64,000 bases of DNA from Planococcus citreus (GTDB lineage: Bacteria; Bacillota; Bacilli; Bacillales_A; Planococcaceae). The translations under genes were made by a program, and so were the position numbers. Positions within the stretch are counted from its first letter, which is position 1, and every line of letters begins with the position of its first letter. This document shows, piece by piece, positions 42,123 through 50,640 of the stretch. The notes below the pieces were generated by a model, which was not told the DNA's origin, did not search any database, and saw only the letters and a program-made list of their open reading frames with translations. Location of the stretch: NCBI RefSeq assembly GCF_003664125.1, contig NZ_RCCP01000003.1:310001-374000 (forward strand), given 5' to 3'.

Positions 42123-43040
42123 TCATTCAAATAGGTTCATGCTCAAATAGCGTTCGCCGGTATCCGGGGCGATGCACAATACTTTTTTGCCGGATCCGAG
42201 CCGTTTGGCGATTTCGATGGCCGCATAAATGGTTGCGCCCGCAGAAGGCCCGACAAAGACGCCTTCTTCCCGGGCAGATCGGCGGAACATCTCGATGGCG
42301 TCTTCGTCTTCAATCGCCATGATTTCATCGTAGATCGCCGTATTCAATGTATCCGGCACGAATCCAGGACTGGTGCCGACCAGCTTATGTTTGCCTGGCT
42401 TGCCGCCTGACAGGACAGGAGAGCCTTTCGGTTCGACAACTGTTATATGGAGGTTCGGCAAATGTTCTTTCAAAGTTTCACCGGTTCCGGTGATGGTGCC
42501 GCCTGTTCCAGCCGAAGCAACGAAGGCGTCAAGCTGCCCGTCCATTTGCTCGAGTATCTCAAGCGCCGTCGTGCCGCGGTGGGCATCGGGATTGGCCGGA
42601 TTTTCAAATTGCTGCGGGATGAAGCTTCCGGGAATCGTTTCACGCAATTCGAGTGCTTTTTGAATCGCCCCCGGCATTTTGTCATCGCTTGGCGTCAATA
42701 CGACTTCCGAACCGAAAGCTTTCAGCAAGTTGATGCGCTCTTGAGTAGCATTATCCGGCAGCACGAGGATGGAGCGGTAGCCTTTCGCTGCAGCAACCAT
42801 CGCGAGGCCAATGCCGGTATTGCCGCTCGTCGGTTCGATGATTGTCGAGCCCGCCTTCAAGGCACCAGACTCTTCAGCTTGCTTGATCATATTGTAAGCC
42901 GCCCGGTCCTTGACGCTTTTGGTCGGGTTGAACATTTCCAATTTTACATAGACGTCCGCTGCGCCTTCAGGGACGATGCGGTTCAATTTAACAACAGGCG
43001 TATCGCCGATCAGGTCAGTAATGGATTCAAATGGTTTCAT
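42123..43040 (-). CDS. cysK: Cysteine synthase (O-acetylserine sulfhydrylase)
   Basis: PLP enzyme forming cysteine from O-acetylserine and sulfide. The 305-residue protein has the PLP lysine in SVKDRAA (Lys44), the substrate loop TSGNTGIG, the phosphate cradle GTGGTITG and a C-terminal GPSAGA with the PLP-contacting Ser. CysK and CysM cannot be fully separated, but the PLP and TSGNTG regions fit CysK. Start could be ATG at 43040 or TTG at 43043; the AAAGG site is weak for either. It lies upstream of the sulfonate-type importer on the same strand, giving a sulfur assimilation neighbourhood. Confidence 0.9.
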   Translation of the reverse strand: MKPFESITDLIGDTPVVKLNRIVPEGAADVYVKLEMFNPTKSVKDRAAYNMIKQAEESGALKAGSTIIEPTSGNTGIGLAMVAAAKGYRSILVLPDNATQERINLLKAFGSEVVLTPSDDKMPGAIQKALELRETIPGSFIPQQFENPANPDAHRGTTALEILEQMDGQLDAFVASAGTGGTITGTGETLKEHLPNLHITVVEPKGSPVLSGGKPGKHKLVGTSPGFVPDTLNTAIYDEIMAIEDEDAIEMFRRSAREEGVFVGPSAGATIYAAIEIAKRLGSGKKVLCIAPDTGERYLSMNLFE

Positions 43041-43277
43041 CAACTAAACAACCTTTCTCTATCGGATATGAGGGATATTGTTCTATTGTAGTACAAAGCG
43101 AAAGGTCGTGCCATTCGCTTGTTTGAGGAGACAATGGCGGAAGGCATATTTTATAGAAGAAAGTGTTTTGGCTATGAAGTCGGGTGGGATGAAATCTTCG
43201 ACAAAATGCCAATTGGTAGCGTACTATTTTGGTAACGGGAAATCGTTCGAATCATGCAATGGAAAGTAGGGACAGAT

Positions 43278-43934
43278 GTGAAAAAACAAATAGTGGTAAT
43301 CGGGCTTGGACGCTTCGGAAGCAGTGTCTGCAAAGAGCTTTACGGAATGGGGCACGACATCATGGCGATCGACTCCAACCCGGAAACAGTCAGTACGATG
43401 TCGGACTATGCGAGCCACACCGCAACGGCCGATGCGACGGATGAAGGCAGCTTGAAATCGCTTGGCGTCCGGAATTTTGAGTACGCCATCGTCGCAATTG
43501 GTGACGACTTACAGGCAAGCGTTTTATGTACTCTCATGCTGAAAGAACTGGGTGTACCGAAGGTTTGGGTGAAAGCACGTGACCAACAGCATCAGAAGAT
43601 CTTGGAACGCATCGGGGCTGACCGGGTCATCCAGCCTGAATATGAAATGGGCGTCCGGACGGCTCATCATATCGATTCCGAAAAAGTGGTCGACTATATC
43701 AATCTGTCGGAAAACTACAGCATCATTGAACTAGCGGCATCCAAAAAAGTCATCGGCAAAACGCTCGGTGAACTGAATATCCGCAAAGATTACGGCTGCA
43801 TGATTTTGGCGATCAAGCATGGCGAAGATGTCAATATCGCGCCGCTTCTTGAAGATTCGATCGAAGAAGGAGATATTTTAATCGCGATGGGCCACAAAGA
43901 AGATCTTAAGCGCTTTGAAGACAAAGGGCTGTAA
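43278..43934 (+). CDS. KtrA/KtrC potassium uptake regulator (RCK/TrkA-N)
   Basis: Cytoplasmic gating subunit of a Ktr potassium channel, 218 residues. The Rossmann RCK_N domain carries GLGRFGSSV near residue 9 and DATDEGSL; it binds ATP/ADP and, in its RCK_C domain (about 135-218), c-di-AMP. Start is GTG at 43278 after a GGGA-type site, which gives the family N-terminus KKQIVVIGLGRFG; an ATG at 43254 has no ribosome site. KtrB/KtrD, the membrane subunit, is not in the window. Confidence 0.87.
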   Translation: MKKQIVVIGLGRFGSSVCKELYGMGHDIMAIDSNPETVSTMSDYASHTATADATDEGSLKSLGVRNFEYAIVAIGDDLQASVLCTLMLKELGVPKVWVKARDQQHQKILERIGADRVIQPEYEMGVRTAHHIDSEKVVDYINLSENYSIIELAASKKVIGKTLGELNIRKDYGCMILAIKHGEDVNIAPLLEDSIEEGDILIAMGHKEDLKRFEDKGL

Positions 43935-43970
43935 GCGGCAGCGCAATCGCTAGAGAAAGGCGGTGGCTGA

Positions 43971-44636
43971 ATGAAAGTACGGATTGATTGGACCTATAAA
44001 TCACCCAAAAACAAAGTGGTGCAATTTCTCTCCGAGGAGCTTGAAGCAAGTGAAGCACTGTTAGTGGCGCAAGATCTCGAACGTACGGGCCGCACCAAGC
44101 GCCTGCAGTTTGCTGATCGGCATAACAGCAATTGGAGCATCAAAGAATTGAAGAACTACGTTAAGGAAGTGGAGACGGAGCCGCATGACGTTACGGCCTA
44201 TTACGATGGCGGATTCGACCTCCAGTCGAAACGGGCTGGCCTCGGCTGCGCAATTTATTTCAAGCAAAATGGCAAAGAATATCGCTTGAGGAAAAATGCA
44301 CTGATCGACGAAATCGCCTCCAATAACGAAGCGGAGTATGCAGCGCTGTCGATGGCAGTGCAAGAACTTGAATTGCTCGGTGTCCACCATCTCCCTGTTC
44401 GTTTTGTAGGTGATTCGAGAACCTTGGTCAACCAGATGAGCGGGGAATGGGCAGTGCCTGAACAAACTTTGGCGAGCTGGGCGGACCGGATCGACCAGCG
44501 TTTGGAGAAAATTGGCGTCCATCCCGAATATGAATTCGTGCCAAGGAAAGAAAACGCTGAGGCGGATCGCTTGGCCACGCAAGCCCTAGGCGAGATCGTG
44601 ATTGAAAGCCTCATTGATTTAAATGCAGATAATTGA
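43971..44636 (+). CDS. RNase H-like protein (YpdQ/YpeP type)
   Basis: Protein of 221 residues. From about residue 73 an RNase HI fold is visible with all acidic positions: AYYDGGFD, NNEAEYAAL, FVGDSRTLVNQM and ENAEADRLA. The first 70 residues form an extra N-terminal domain (KVVQFLSEELEASEALLVAQDLERTGRTKRLQF) that is absent from E. coli RNase HI and could bind substrate. RNA-DNA hybrid cleavage is plausible but not shown for this branch. GAAAGGCGG precedes the ATG, 36 bases after the Ktr gene, suggesting co-transcription. Confidence 0.8.
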   Translation: MKVRIDWTYKSPKNKVVQFLSEELEASEALLVAQDLERTGRTKRLQFADRHNSNWSIKELKNYVKEVETEPHDVTAYYDGGFDLQSKRAGLGCAIYFKQNGKEYRLRKNALIDEIASNNEAEYAALSMAVQELELLGVHHLPVRFVGDSRTLVNQMSGEWAVPEQTLASWADRIDQRLEKIGVHPEYEFVPRKENAEADRLATQALGEIVIESLIDLNADN

Positions 44637-44648
44637 ACCCATACACGC

Positions 44649-44683
44649 AAGTTGCCAGGAAGAAGTATTTCTGGCAACTTTTT
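44649..44683 (+). terminator. Intrinsic terminator
   Basis: AAGTTGCCAG/CTGGCAACTT stem, then TTT(C)T. Confidence 0.85.
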
Positions 44684-44753
44684 CTATTCTATGTAAGTTT
44701 GTATCACTTTCCATGCCAAATCACTCAAATTTATCAGAATAGTGTGATATCTA

Positions 44754-44782
44754 TTGAAATTCTATTGCAGAGGGTGTATAAA
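44754..44782 (+). promoter_or_regulatory. Promoter of the DUF4397-sortase operon
   Basis: TTGAAA (44754-44759), 17-base spacer and TATAAA (44777-44782), 50 bases before the start codon. Confidence 0.6.
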
Positions 44783-44831
44783 TGAGGTGTACAAAAGTTA
44801 TACAAATACTATATGGAAAGAGGTTGGACAC

Positions 44832-45632
44832 ATGAAGAAGTTATCTGTCTCTCTCGTCGCAATGCTGGTGTTGTTTTCGCTTCTCGCATCTCTGGTCATG
44901 GCTGACAACCATGGTGACATGGCAAAAGTACGGGTGTTGCACGCTTCGCCTGATGCCCCTGCAGTAGATGTTTACGTCAACGGTGATTTAACGCTCGAAG
45001 AAGTACCATTCAAAACGGATTCCGGATATTTGGAAGTCCCGGCTGGTACGCATGATGTAGAAGTATTCGCTGCAGGTACTGAATATGCAGCAGGAGAAGG
45101 CGTTTTGCAGGCTGACTTGGAAGTGGAAGCCGGTAAAGCTTATACAGTCGCAGCAGCCAACCTCTTGGAGTCCATCGAATTTGTAGTAGCTGAAGATTCC
45201 ATGGAAGTCACTGAAGGCCAGGCGAAAATCCGCGTCGGCCATTTGTCCCCAGATGCTCCAGCAGTTGATGTTGGAATCATCGGTGGAGATGCTTTGTTCA
45301 GTGGAGCTGAGTTCCCATCTATCACGGATTATGCCGAAGTAGACCCTGGCACATATGACTTGGAAATCCGCTTGCCGGATGGCACCCAAGTATTGCCGCT
45401 TGAAGGAACTGAACTTGCCGCAGATACAGTCTACTCAGTGTTTGCAGTGAACACAGTCGATTCGCTTGAAGTGATCGCGCTTGTCGATTACGAAGCAGCT
45501 GCTTCACCAGACGAAATGCCGACAACTGGTCTTGGTACACCAGAACAATCCCAGTCCATGTGGTTGTTGATCGGTGGCGCGTTATTCTTAGTAGCAGCTG
45601 GTGGGCTTGTGTGGAGAAAACGATTTCAATAA
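44832..45632 (+). CDS. DUF4397 surface protein with MPTTG sorting signal
   Basis: Secreted protein of 266 residues: signal peptide (residues 1-24), two DUF4397 beta-sandwich repeats starting VRVLHASPDAPAVDVYVNG (33-51) and IRVGHLSPDAPAVDVGII (about 133), then MPTTG (229-233), a short polar spacer, a hydrophobic helix and the basic tail WRKRFQ. The end has the layout of a sortase substrate with a variant of LPxTG. The next gene, overlapping the end of this one by 32 bases, encodes a class F-like sortase, the likely dedicated enzyme. AGAGGTTGG lies before the ATG. Role of DUF4397 itself is unknown. Confidence 0.82.
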   Translation: MKKLSVSLVAMLVLFSLLASLVMADNHGDMAKVRVLHASPDAPAVDVYVNGDLTLEEVPFKTDSGYLEVPAGTHDVEVFAAGTEYAAGEGVLQADLEVEAGKAYTVAAANLLESIEFVVAEDSMEVTEGQAKIRVGHLSPDAPAVDVGIIGGDALFSGAEFPSITDYAEVDPGTYDLEIRLPDGTQVLPLEGTELAADTVYSVFAVNTVDSLEVIALVDYEAAASPDEMPTTGLGTPEQSQSMWLLIGGALFLVAAGGLVWRKRFQ

Positions 45633-46302
45633 ATTCGCATTGCTCCTCGCTGTCGTATTTCTTGCAGGATGTACGTCTGCCCCGCAAGATGAAGTGAGTA
45701 TCCGCAGTGCGGAAGTCGGCTTTGCCGTCAAGGCAGAACCGTCTTGGACAGAACAACCGAAAGAAGTAGAGAAAGCGAAAGCCGCTGAGAAAGAGAAACC
45801 GGCGGCCAAGCCGAAGTCGAAGCAGGCGGCAAACCCGATCAATGAACTGAACCAGCCAGGCATCGCGCCAGAGACGCTGTCAATTCCATCCATTGGGTTG
45901 GAAGCGGATGTCACGCATCTCGGCGTGACCGACTCGGGGGAAATGGCGGTGCCGGATAATGGCGAGGAACTAAGCTGGTTTTCGCCGGGCTACCGTCCTG
46001 GCCAAAGAGGGCGGGCGGTCATAGCGGGACATGTCGATGATTTGGATGGCCCGGCTGTGTTTTGGGACTTGACGGAGCTCGAGCCGGGAGATGAAATTGT
46101 CGTAGCCGGCGACGATCGCGAGCTGCGGTTCAAGGTCCATACAATGGAGTCGGTGCCGCTCGATTTGGCGGATGTCGATTCGGTCTTCGGATATCATTCA
46201 TCCCCTGAGCTGGTATTGATTACCTGCTCCGGAACCTATGATTATGACCGGGGAACACGAGAGGAACGCTTGATTGTCTACGCCTCGCTTGTGCAAGAAT
46301 AG
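45601..46302 (+). CDS. Class F-like sortase with lipoprotein-type signal
   Basis: Transpeptidase of about 233 residues expected to cut its substrate's sorting motif and attach it to the cell wall. Catalytic residues seen: His144 in AGHVDD, Cys209 in ITCSG, and Arg220 or Arg223 in GTREERLIVYA. The N-terminus has LAVVFLAGC, a perfect lipobox, unusual for a sortase, followed by a 60-residue Lys/Glu/Ala/Pro-rich linker. No ATG is available; GTG at 45601 or TTG at 45607 must be the start, both inside the DUF4397 gene, so translation is probably coupled. Confidence 0.82.
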   Translation: MGLCGENDFNKFALLLAVVFLAGCTSAPQDEVSIRSAEVGFAVKAEPSWTEQPKEVEKAKAAEKEKPAAKPKSKQAANPINELNQPGIAPETLSIPSIGLEADVTHLGVTDSGEMAVPDNGEELSWFSPGYRPGQRGRAVIAGHVDDLDGPAVFWDLTELEPGDEIVVAGDDRELRFKVHTMESVPLDLADVDSVFGYHSSPELVLITCSGTYDYDRGTREERLIVYASLVQE

Positions 46303-46332
46303 GAAAGCGTCTCTTTGGAGGCGCTTTTTTTT
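46303..46332 (+). terminator. Intrinsic terminator of the sortase operon
   Basis: AAAGCGTCTC/GAGGCGCTTT stem with one G-U pair and a run of T. Confidence 0.85.
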
Positions 46333-46529
46333 GATGCATGATTTTGGTTTTCTTATCATCGCAAAGGACAAGGGAACTTTGGGACCGTCACATTTTTGCA
46401 ACAATCCTTTAGGGACAGTCCAGTTGAAAAGCAACTTCCATATAAGTGCATGATATAATTGGATGGATCTTTATTGCATGATAAGCATATCGGTTATATC
46501 AGATTATATAAGGAGTCGTCTATCGCCCT

Positions 46530-47336
46530 ATGAAGGAATCACTGAAGCGGATCGTGGAGAGTGCGCGGTTCAATACATTTATCACTGTTTTAATTTTAAT
46601 CAATGCGTTGTTGGTCGGTTTAGAGACCTATCCGTCGATTGCGGAGAACTACGGGGCATGGCTGTTGATACTGGATATCATCATCTTGGCATTTTTTGCT
46701 TTGGAGATTCTCGCTAAGCTCTATGTTTACCGGGCGAAATTCTTCGGCAATGCATGGAATAATTTCGATTTCATCATCGTCGTCGGGAGCCTTATCCTCT
46801 ACAACTCACCGTTTATCAGCGTGTTGAGGATTTTCCGCGTGCTGCGTGTGCTGCGGACGGTGTCGACCATTCCGTCGCTGCGCCGTGTCGTGACGGCTTT
46901 GTTCATGGCCATTCCGACCATCACGAGCGTCATTTTGCTTATGTCGATTATCTTTTATGTCTATGCGGTTATCGGAACGTTCTTTTATGCAGATATTGAA
47001 CCGGAATATTTCGGCGATCTTGGGCTTTCGCTCATCTCGCTGTTCCAGATTTTCACTTTGGAATCCTGGGCGAGTGGAATCTTCCGCCCGGTTTTTGCGG
47101 CGGAGCCATGGTCTTGGCTGTATTTCATTTCCTTTATCATCGTTTCAACTTTCCTGATGATCAACTTGATCGTCGGGGAGATCGTCAATAACGCACAGAA
47201 GATTTCAGATGAAATCGACAAGGAAACTGCTGAGCTCGAAGGCATCAAAGAAGACACATCGGAAATTGAAGATTTGAGAAAAGAAGTCGGCGAACTGAAA
47301 AGCATGATCCAAACACTTGTCGACCGGAAATATTAG
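46530..47336 (+). CDS. Bacterial voltage-gated sodium channel (NaChBac type)
   Basis: Homotetrameric plasma-membrane channel subunit of 268 residues. Helices S1-S4 span about 14-122, and S4 carries arginines every third residue (Arg100, 103, 106, 109). The pore follows with S5, the selectivity filter TLESWAS (Thr176 to Ser182, Glu178 being the ion ligand) and S6 (about 200-222). The filter is identical to that of NaChBac. The C-terminus (about 225-265) is a charged neck and coiled coil, KETAELEGIKEDTSEIEDLRKEV in shorter blocks, that tetramerises. AAGGAG-type site before the ATG. Single gene. Confidence 0.93.
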   Translation: MKESLKRIVESARFNTFITVLILINALLVGLETYPSIAENYGAWLLILDIIILAFFALEILAKLYVYRAKFFGNAWNNFDFIIVVGSLILYNSPFISVLRIFRVLRVLRTVSTIPSLRRVVTALFMAIPTITSVILLMSIIFYVYAVIGTFFYADIEPEYFGDLGLSLISLFQIFTLESWASGIFRPVFAAEPWSWLYFISFIIVSTFLMINLIVGEIVNNAQKISDEIDKETAELEGIKEDTSEIEDLRKEVGELKSMIQTLVDRKY

Positions 47337-47341
47337 TAAGC

Positions 47342-47374
47342 AAAAGAAGCTGCCTAAATGGGCAGCTTCTTTTT
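47342..47374. terminator. Bidirectional intrinsic terminator
   Basis: AAAAGAAGCTGCC/GGCAGCTTCTTTTT stem between the convergent channel and LysR genes. Confidence 0.9.
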
Positions 47375-47380
47375 AGTGGA

Positions 47381-48262
47381 TCATACTTTCGGGAGCTGGT
47401 TGACAAGTGTGATGAATTCGCGGGATACGTAAGGCACATAGCGGTTCTTGGCCATGATGATGCCGAGCCGCCATGGGAAGGTCTGTGTCAGGGAGACGGT
47501 TTTGAACGGGCCGTCCAAGACGCGGTCGCAAATCAGTTTCGGCATCAAAGTGACGCCGAGGTTTTTCTCGACCATGCCCACGATGAAATCCCATTGTGAG
47601 CTTTCGTAGGCGATTTTCGGTTCGAATCCTTCGCTCCGACAAAATTCCACAGTCCGCCCATTAAGCGTGAATTCCTTGCTGAGAAGCAGGAACGGGTCGT
47701 CTCGGAAATCGATCAAATCACGTGTTTCCTGGTTCGCGAGTGGATGGTCTTCATGGACGAGCAGTTTAATTTCCTGATCGACAAAAGGAACGACATCGAA
47801 ACGTTCGGCATCGACAGGGAGCATGACGAACCCGAGATCCACTTCGCCGTCGGCCACTTTTTCCTCTACTTTCTTGGCGCCGTCTTCAATCAGAATGACG
47901 GTCACATCGGGATAGCGGGATTGGAACGCTGCAATGATGGTCGGGAAAAACAAGGTGCTGATGACCGGCGGCAAGCCGATTTTAATCTTGCCTTTATTTA
48001 AGTTCATGATGTCATAGAGCGAAGAGGACAGGTCATCGAGGCTATTGACGATTTTCTGTGCCTGTACGAAGACGACTTCTCCGGCGTCGGTCAAGCGTAC
48101 TTTCCTGGAAGAGCGGTCGAATAAAGACACATCCATTTCCAGTTCAAGGTTTTTAACCATCTTGCTGAGTGTTGGCTGTGTCACGTGGAGGGCTTGCGCA
48201 GCTTTTGTGAAACTTTGGTGTTTGGCTACTTCGATGAAATAGCTGAGTTGTCGAATGTCCAT
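47381..48262 (-). CDS. LysR-family transcriptional regulator
   Basis: DNA-binding regulator of 293 residues: winged HTH in residues 1-60 (SFTKAAQALHVTQPTLSKMVKNLE), then a periplasmic-binding-like effector domain (about 90-290, IKIGLPPVISTLFFPTIIAAF). It is transcribed divergently from the GntP permease and hydroxybutyrate dehydrogenase operon and most likely controls it in response to a small acid. ATG at 48262 is preceded by AAGGAGCATTCAG. The shared intergenic region is 198 bases long. Confidence 0.88.
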   Translation of the reverse strand: MDIRQLSYFIEVAKHQSFTKAAQALHVTQPTLSKMVKNLELEMDVSLFDRSSRKVRLTDAGEVVFVQAQKIVNSLDDLSSSLYDIMNLNKGKIKIGLPPVISTLFFPTIIAAFQSRYPDVTVILIEDGAKKVEEKVADGEVDLGFVMLPVDAERFDVVPFVDQEIKLLVHEDHPLANQETRDLIDFRDDPFLLLSKEFTLNGRTVEFCRSEGFEPKIAYESSQWDFIVGMVEKNLGVTLMPKLICDRVLDGPFKTVSLTQTFPWRLGIIMAKNRYVPYVSREFITLVNQLPKV

Positions 48263-48460
48263 CTGAATGCTCCTTATCTATAACTAAAATCTATGGAAGC
48301 TATTATAATTATTCATTTTACCTATCAATTTCTTCGTTGTATAGTATTAAAAGGTTTCGGGACTAAATATTTAGACAATTCATCTATGCTTTTCGAAAAG
48401 AAAAGTAAGCGTTTCCAATTTGTTCGAAAAACCGTAACACATTCAAAAGGGGGATTTATC

Positions 48461-49780
48461 ATGTTAAGTATGATCGGAATGGTTGGAGGACTTATTCTAT
48501 TGATCGTGTTGACGATGAGAGGCGTCAATTTGTTGATTGCCGGCCCATTGTCGGCATTGTTCGTCGCAGTACTCAGCGGCTTGCCACTGTTTCCGCAATT
48601 AGTGGGCGAGGGAGAGGCCAATTTACTATCGAATTATATGGGCGGCTTCTCCGGCTTCATCACCTCGTGGTTCCCGATGTTCTTGCTCGGGGCCATATTC
48701 GGTAAAGTCATGGAAGATACAGGGGCTGCAGACAGCGTCTCTAAATGGCTGGTCGGGAAATTCGGCTTGTCAAAAGCAGTACTGGCGATTGTCATTGCCT
48801 GTGCGGTTCTGACATACGGCGGCGTTAGCTTGTTCGTCGTTGCGTTCTCGGTGTATCCGATGGCACTCAGCTTGTTCAAGCAAGCGGACCTGCCTCGCCG
48901 CTTCATCCCGGCAGCGCTTGCGCTCGGGTCTGTTACGTTCACGATGACTTCTGCAGGGTCACCAGAGATCCAAAACTGGATCCCGATTGAGTATTTGAAC
49001 ACCAGCCCATACGCTGGCTGGGAAGTCAGCATCATCGTCGCTGTCTTCATGGCGGTATTCGGCTATTGGTGGTTGAAGCGCATGATCAACAAAGCCGTGA
49101 AAAAAGGCGAGCGTTTTGAAGCACGTGAATCAGATCCGCAAATGGCCGATCGCGCATTACCGCATCCGGTTACAGGCCTGATTCCGCTGCTGGTCGTTTT
49201 GGCTGTGTCGTTCATCTTCCACGACTCACTGGGCACGTCAGCCTTGATTTTGGCATTGCTCGGCGGTGTTATCACCACGTACTTATTGAATATGAAATAT
49301 TTCACGAACCTCGGCAAAGCATTGACGGATGGAACGATCGGTGCATTGATCGCTATCGGCAATACGGCAGCGGTTGTCGGCTTCGGCGGCGTTGCAAAAG
49401 CAGTGCCGGCTTTCCAAGTAGCAGTCGATGCCATGACAAGCATTCCAGGAAGCCCGTTAATCGGTGGCGCCGTGGCAGTCAGTGTCATTGCTGGCCTTAC
49501 AGGGTCTGCATCCGGTGGCCAGGTCATCGCCTTGCCATTGATTGCCCCTCATTACATCGATATGGGCGTCAACACAGAAGCACTTCACCGGACCATCGCG
49601 ATTTCTTCCGGTGCGCTCGATTCATTGCCCCATAACGGTTATGTCGTTACGACGATTCAAGGGATTTGCGGCGAGACCCATAAAGCCGCTTACGGCGCAA
49701 TGGGTGCTGTTACAGTAATTGTGCCGTTGATCGGCTTGGCGATTGCGATTGTGCTGTTCAGTTTAGGACTAGGAATTTAA
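48461..49780 (+). CDS. GntP-family permease, probably for hydroxybutyrate
   Basis: Integral membrane carrier of 439 residues with about twelve helices. GntP-family features: GLILLIVLTMRGVNLLIAGP at the N-terminus, YGGVSLFVVAFSVYP, TGSASGGQ, and SGALDSLPHNGYVVTTI. This branch includes gluconate and D-3-hydroxybutyrate permeases; the following 3-hydroxybutyrate dehydrogenase gene favours the latter. AAAGGGGG precedes the ATG at 48461, and the longer frame to 48293 is not needed. First gene of a two-gene operon under the LysR protein. Confidence 0.85.
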   Translation: MLSMIGMVGGLILLIVLTMRGVNLLIAGPLSALFVAVLSGLPLFPQLVGEGEANLLSNYMGGFSGFITSWFPMFLLGAIFGKVMEDTGAADSVSKWLVGKFGLSKAVLAIVIACAVLTYGGVSLFVVAFSVYPMALSLFKQADLPRRFIPAALALGSVTFTMTSAGSPEIQNWIPIEYLNTSPYAGWEVSIIVAVFMAVFGYWWLKRMINKAVKKGERFEARESDPQMADRALPHPVTGLIPLLVVLAVSFIFHDSLGTSALILALLGGVITTYLLNMKYFTNLGKALTDGTIGALIAIGNTAAVVGFGGVAKAVPAFQVAVDAMTSIPGSPLIGGAVAVSVIAGLTGSASGGQVIALPLIAPHYIDMGVNTEALHRTIAISSGALDSLPHNGYVVTTIQGICGETHKAAYGAMGAVTVIVPLIGLAIAIVLFSLGLGI

Positions 49781-49804
49781 TTTTTCATCCGGAGGGATTC
49801 CATT

Positions 49805-50581
49805 ATGGTAGATAAGAAAGTTGTATTGATCACCGGCGCCGCGAGCGGCATCGGCTATGAAATTAGCGTGGATTTTGCCAAAGAAGGCGCAAAGATCGTG
49901 TTGACCGATATCAACGAAGAAGCAGTGCAACAAGCTGCGGATGAGTTGAAGGGGCAGGGCTTTGATTGCATCGGCATCAAATGTGATGTCACCAGTGAAG
50001 ATGAAATTAAGGCAGCCATCGATCAAACAGTGGAAACATTCGGTTCTTTGGATGTATTGATCAATAATGCGGGGATGCAGCACGTCTCGCCGATCGAAGA
50101 ATTTCCGACCGAGAAATACGAATTGCTGATCAAGATCATGCTGGTCGCGCCGTTTATCGCGACCAAGCATGCCTTCCCGATCATGAAGAAACAAGGCTTC
50201 GGACGCATCATCAATATGGCGTCGATCAATGGCCTCGTCGGCTTCGCCGGAAAAGCGGCTTATAATAGCGCCAAGCACGGCGTCATCGGCTTGACGAAAG
50301 TCGCGGCGCTAGAAGGCGCAGCGCATGGCATCACGGTCAATGCGATGTGCCCGGGTTACGTCGACACGCCGCTCGTGCGCAATCAGCTGGGCGATTTGGC
50401 GAAGACGCGCAATGTCTCGCTGGAAAAAGTGTTAGAAGAAGTCATCTACCCATTGGTTCCGCAGAAACGCTTGTTGTCGGTGCAGGAAATCTCCGATTAC
50501 ACGATGTTTCTCGCGAGCGATAAAGCCCGCGGCATCACCGGGCAGGCAGCGGTCCTTGACGGCGGCTATACAGCACAATAA
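49805..50581 (+). CDS. 3-Hydroxybutyrate dehydrogenase (SDR)
   Basis: NAD-dependent enzyme of 258 residues that oxidises D-3-hydroxybutyrate to acetoacetate. Classical SDR motifs: TGAASGIGYE, NNAGMQHVSPIEEFP, catalytic Ser in MASIN, YNSAK, and PGYVDTPLVRNQL, the last two being typical of 3-hydroxybutyrate dehydrogenases. GGAGGG precedes the ATG, 24 bases after the permease. Together they form an uptake and oxidation unit for the polyhydroxybutyrate monomer. Substrate is inferred from sequence family and neighbour. Confidence 0.87.
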   Translation: MVDKKVVLITGAASGIGYEISVDFAKEGAKIVLTDINEEAVQQAADELKGQGFDCIGIKCDVTSEDEIKAAIDQTVETFGSLDVLINNAGMQHVSPIEEFPTEKYELLIKIMLVAPFIATKHAFPIMKKQGFGRIINMASINGLVGFAGKAAYNSAKHGVIGLTKVAALEGAAHGITVNAMCPGYVDTPLVRNQLGDLAKTRNVSLEKVLEEVIYPLVPQKRLLSVQEISDYTMFLASDKARGITGQAAVLDGGYTAQ

Positions 50582-50613
50582 AAGCACGGCGCATTTTTGC
50601 GCCGTGCTTTCTT
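50580..50613. terminator. Intrinsic terminator
   Basis: AAAGCACGGCGC/GCGCCGTGCTTT stem, six-base loop, overlapping the stop codon. Confidence 0.88.
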
Positions 50614-50640
50614 ATTTTTATATAGGCTTTTAAATGAAAC

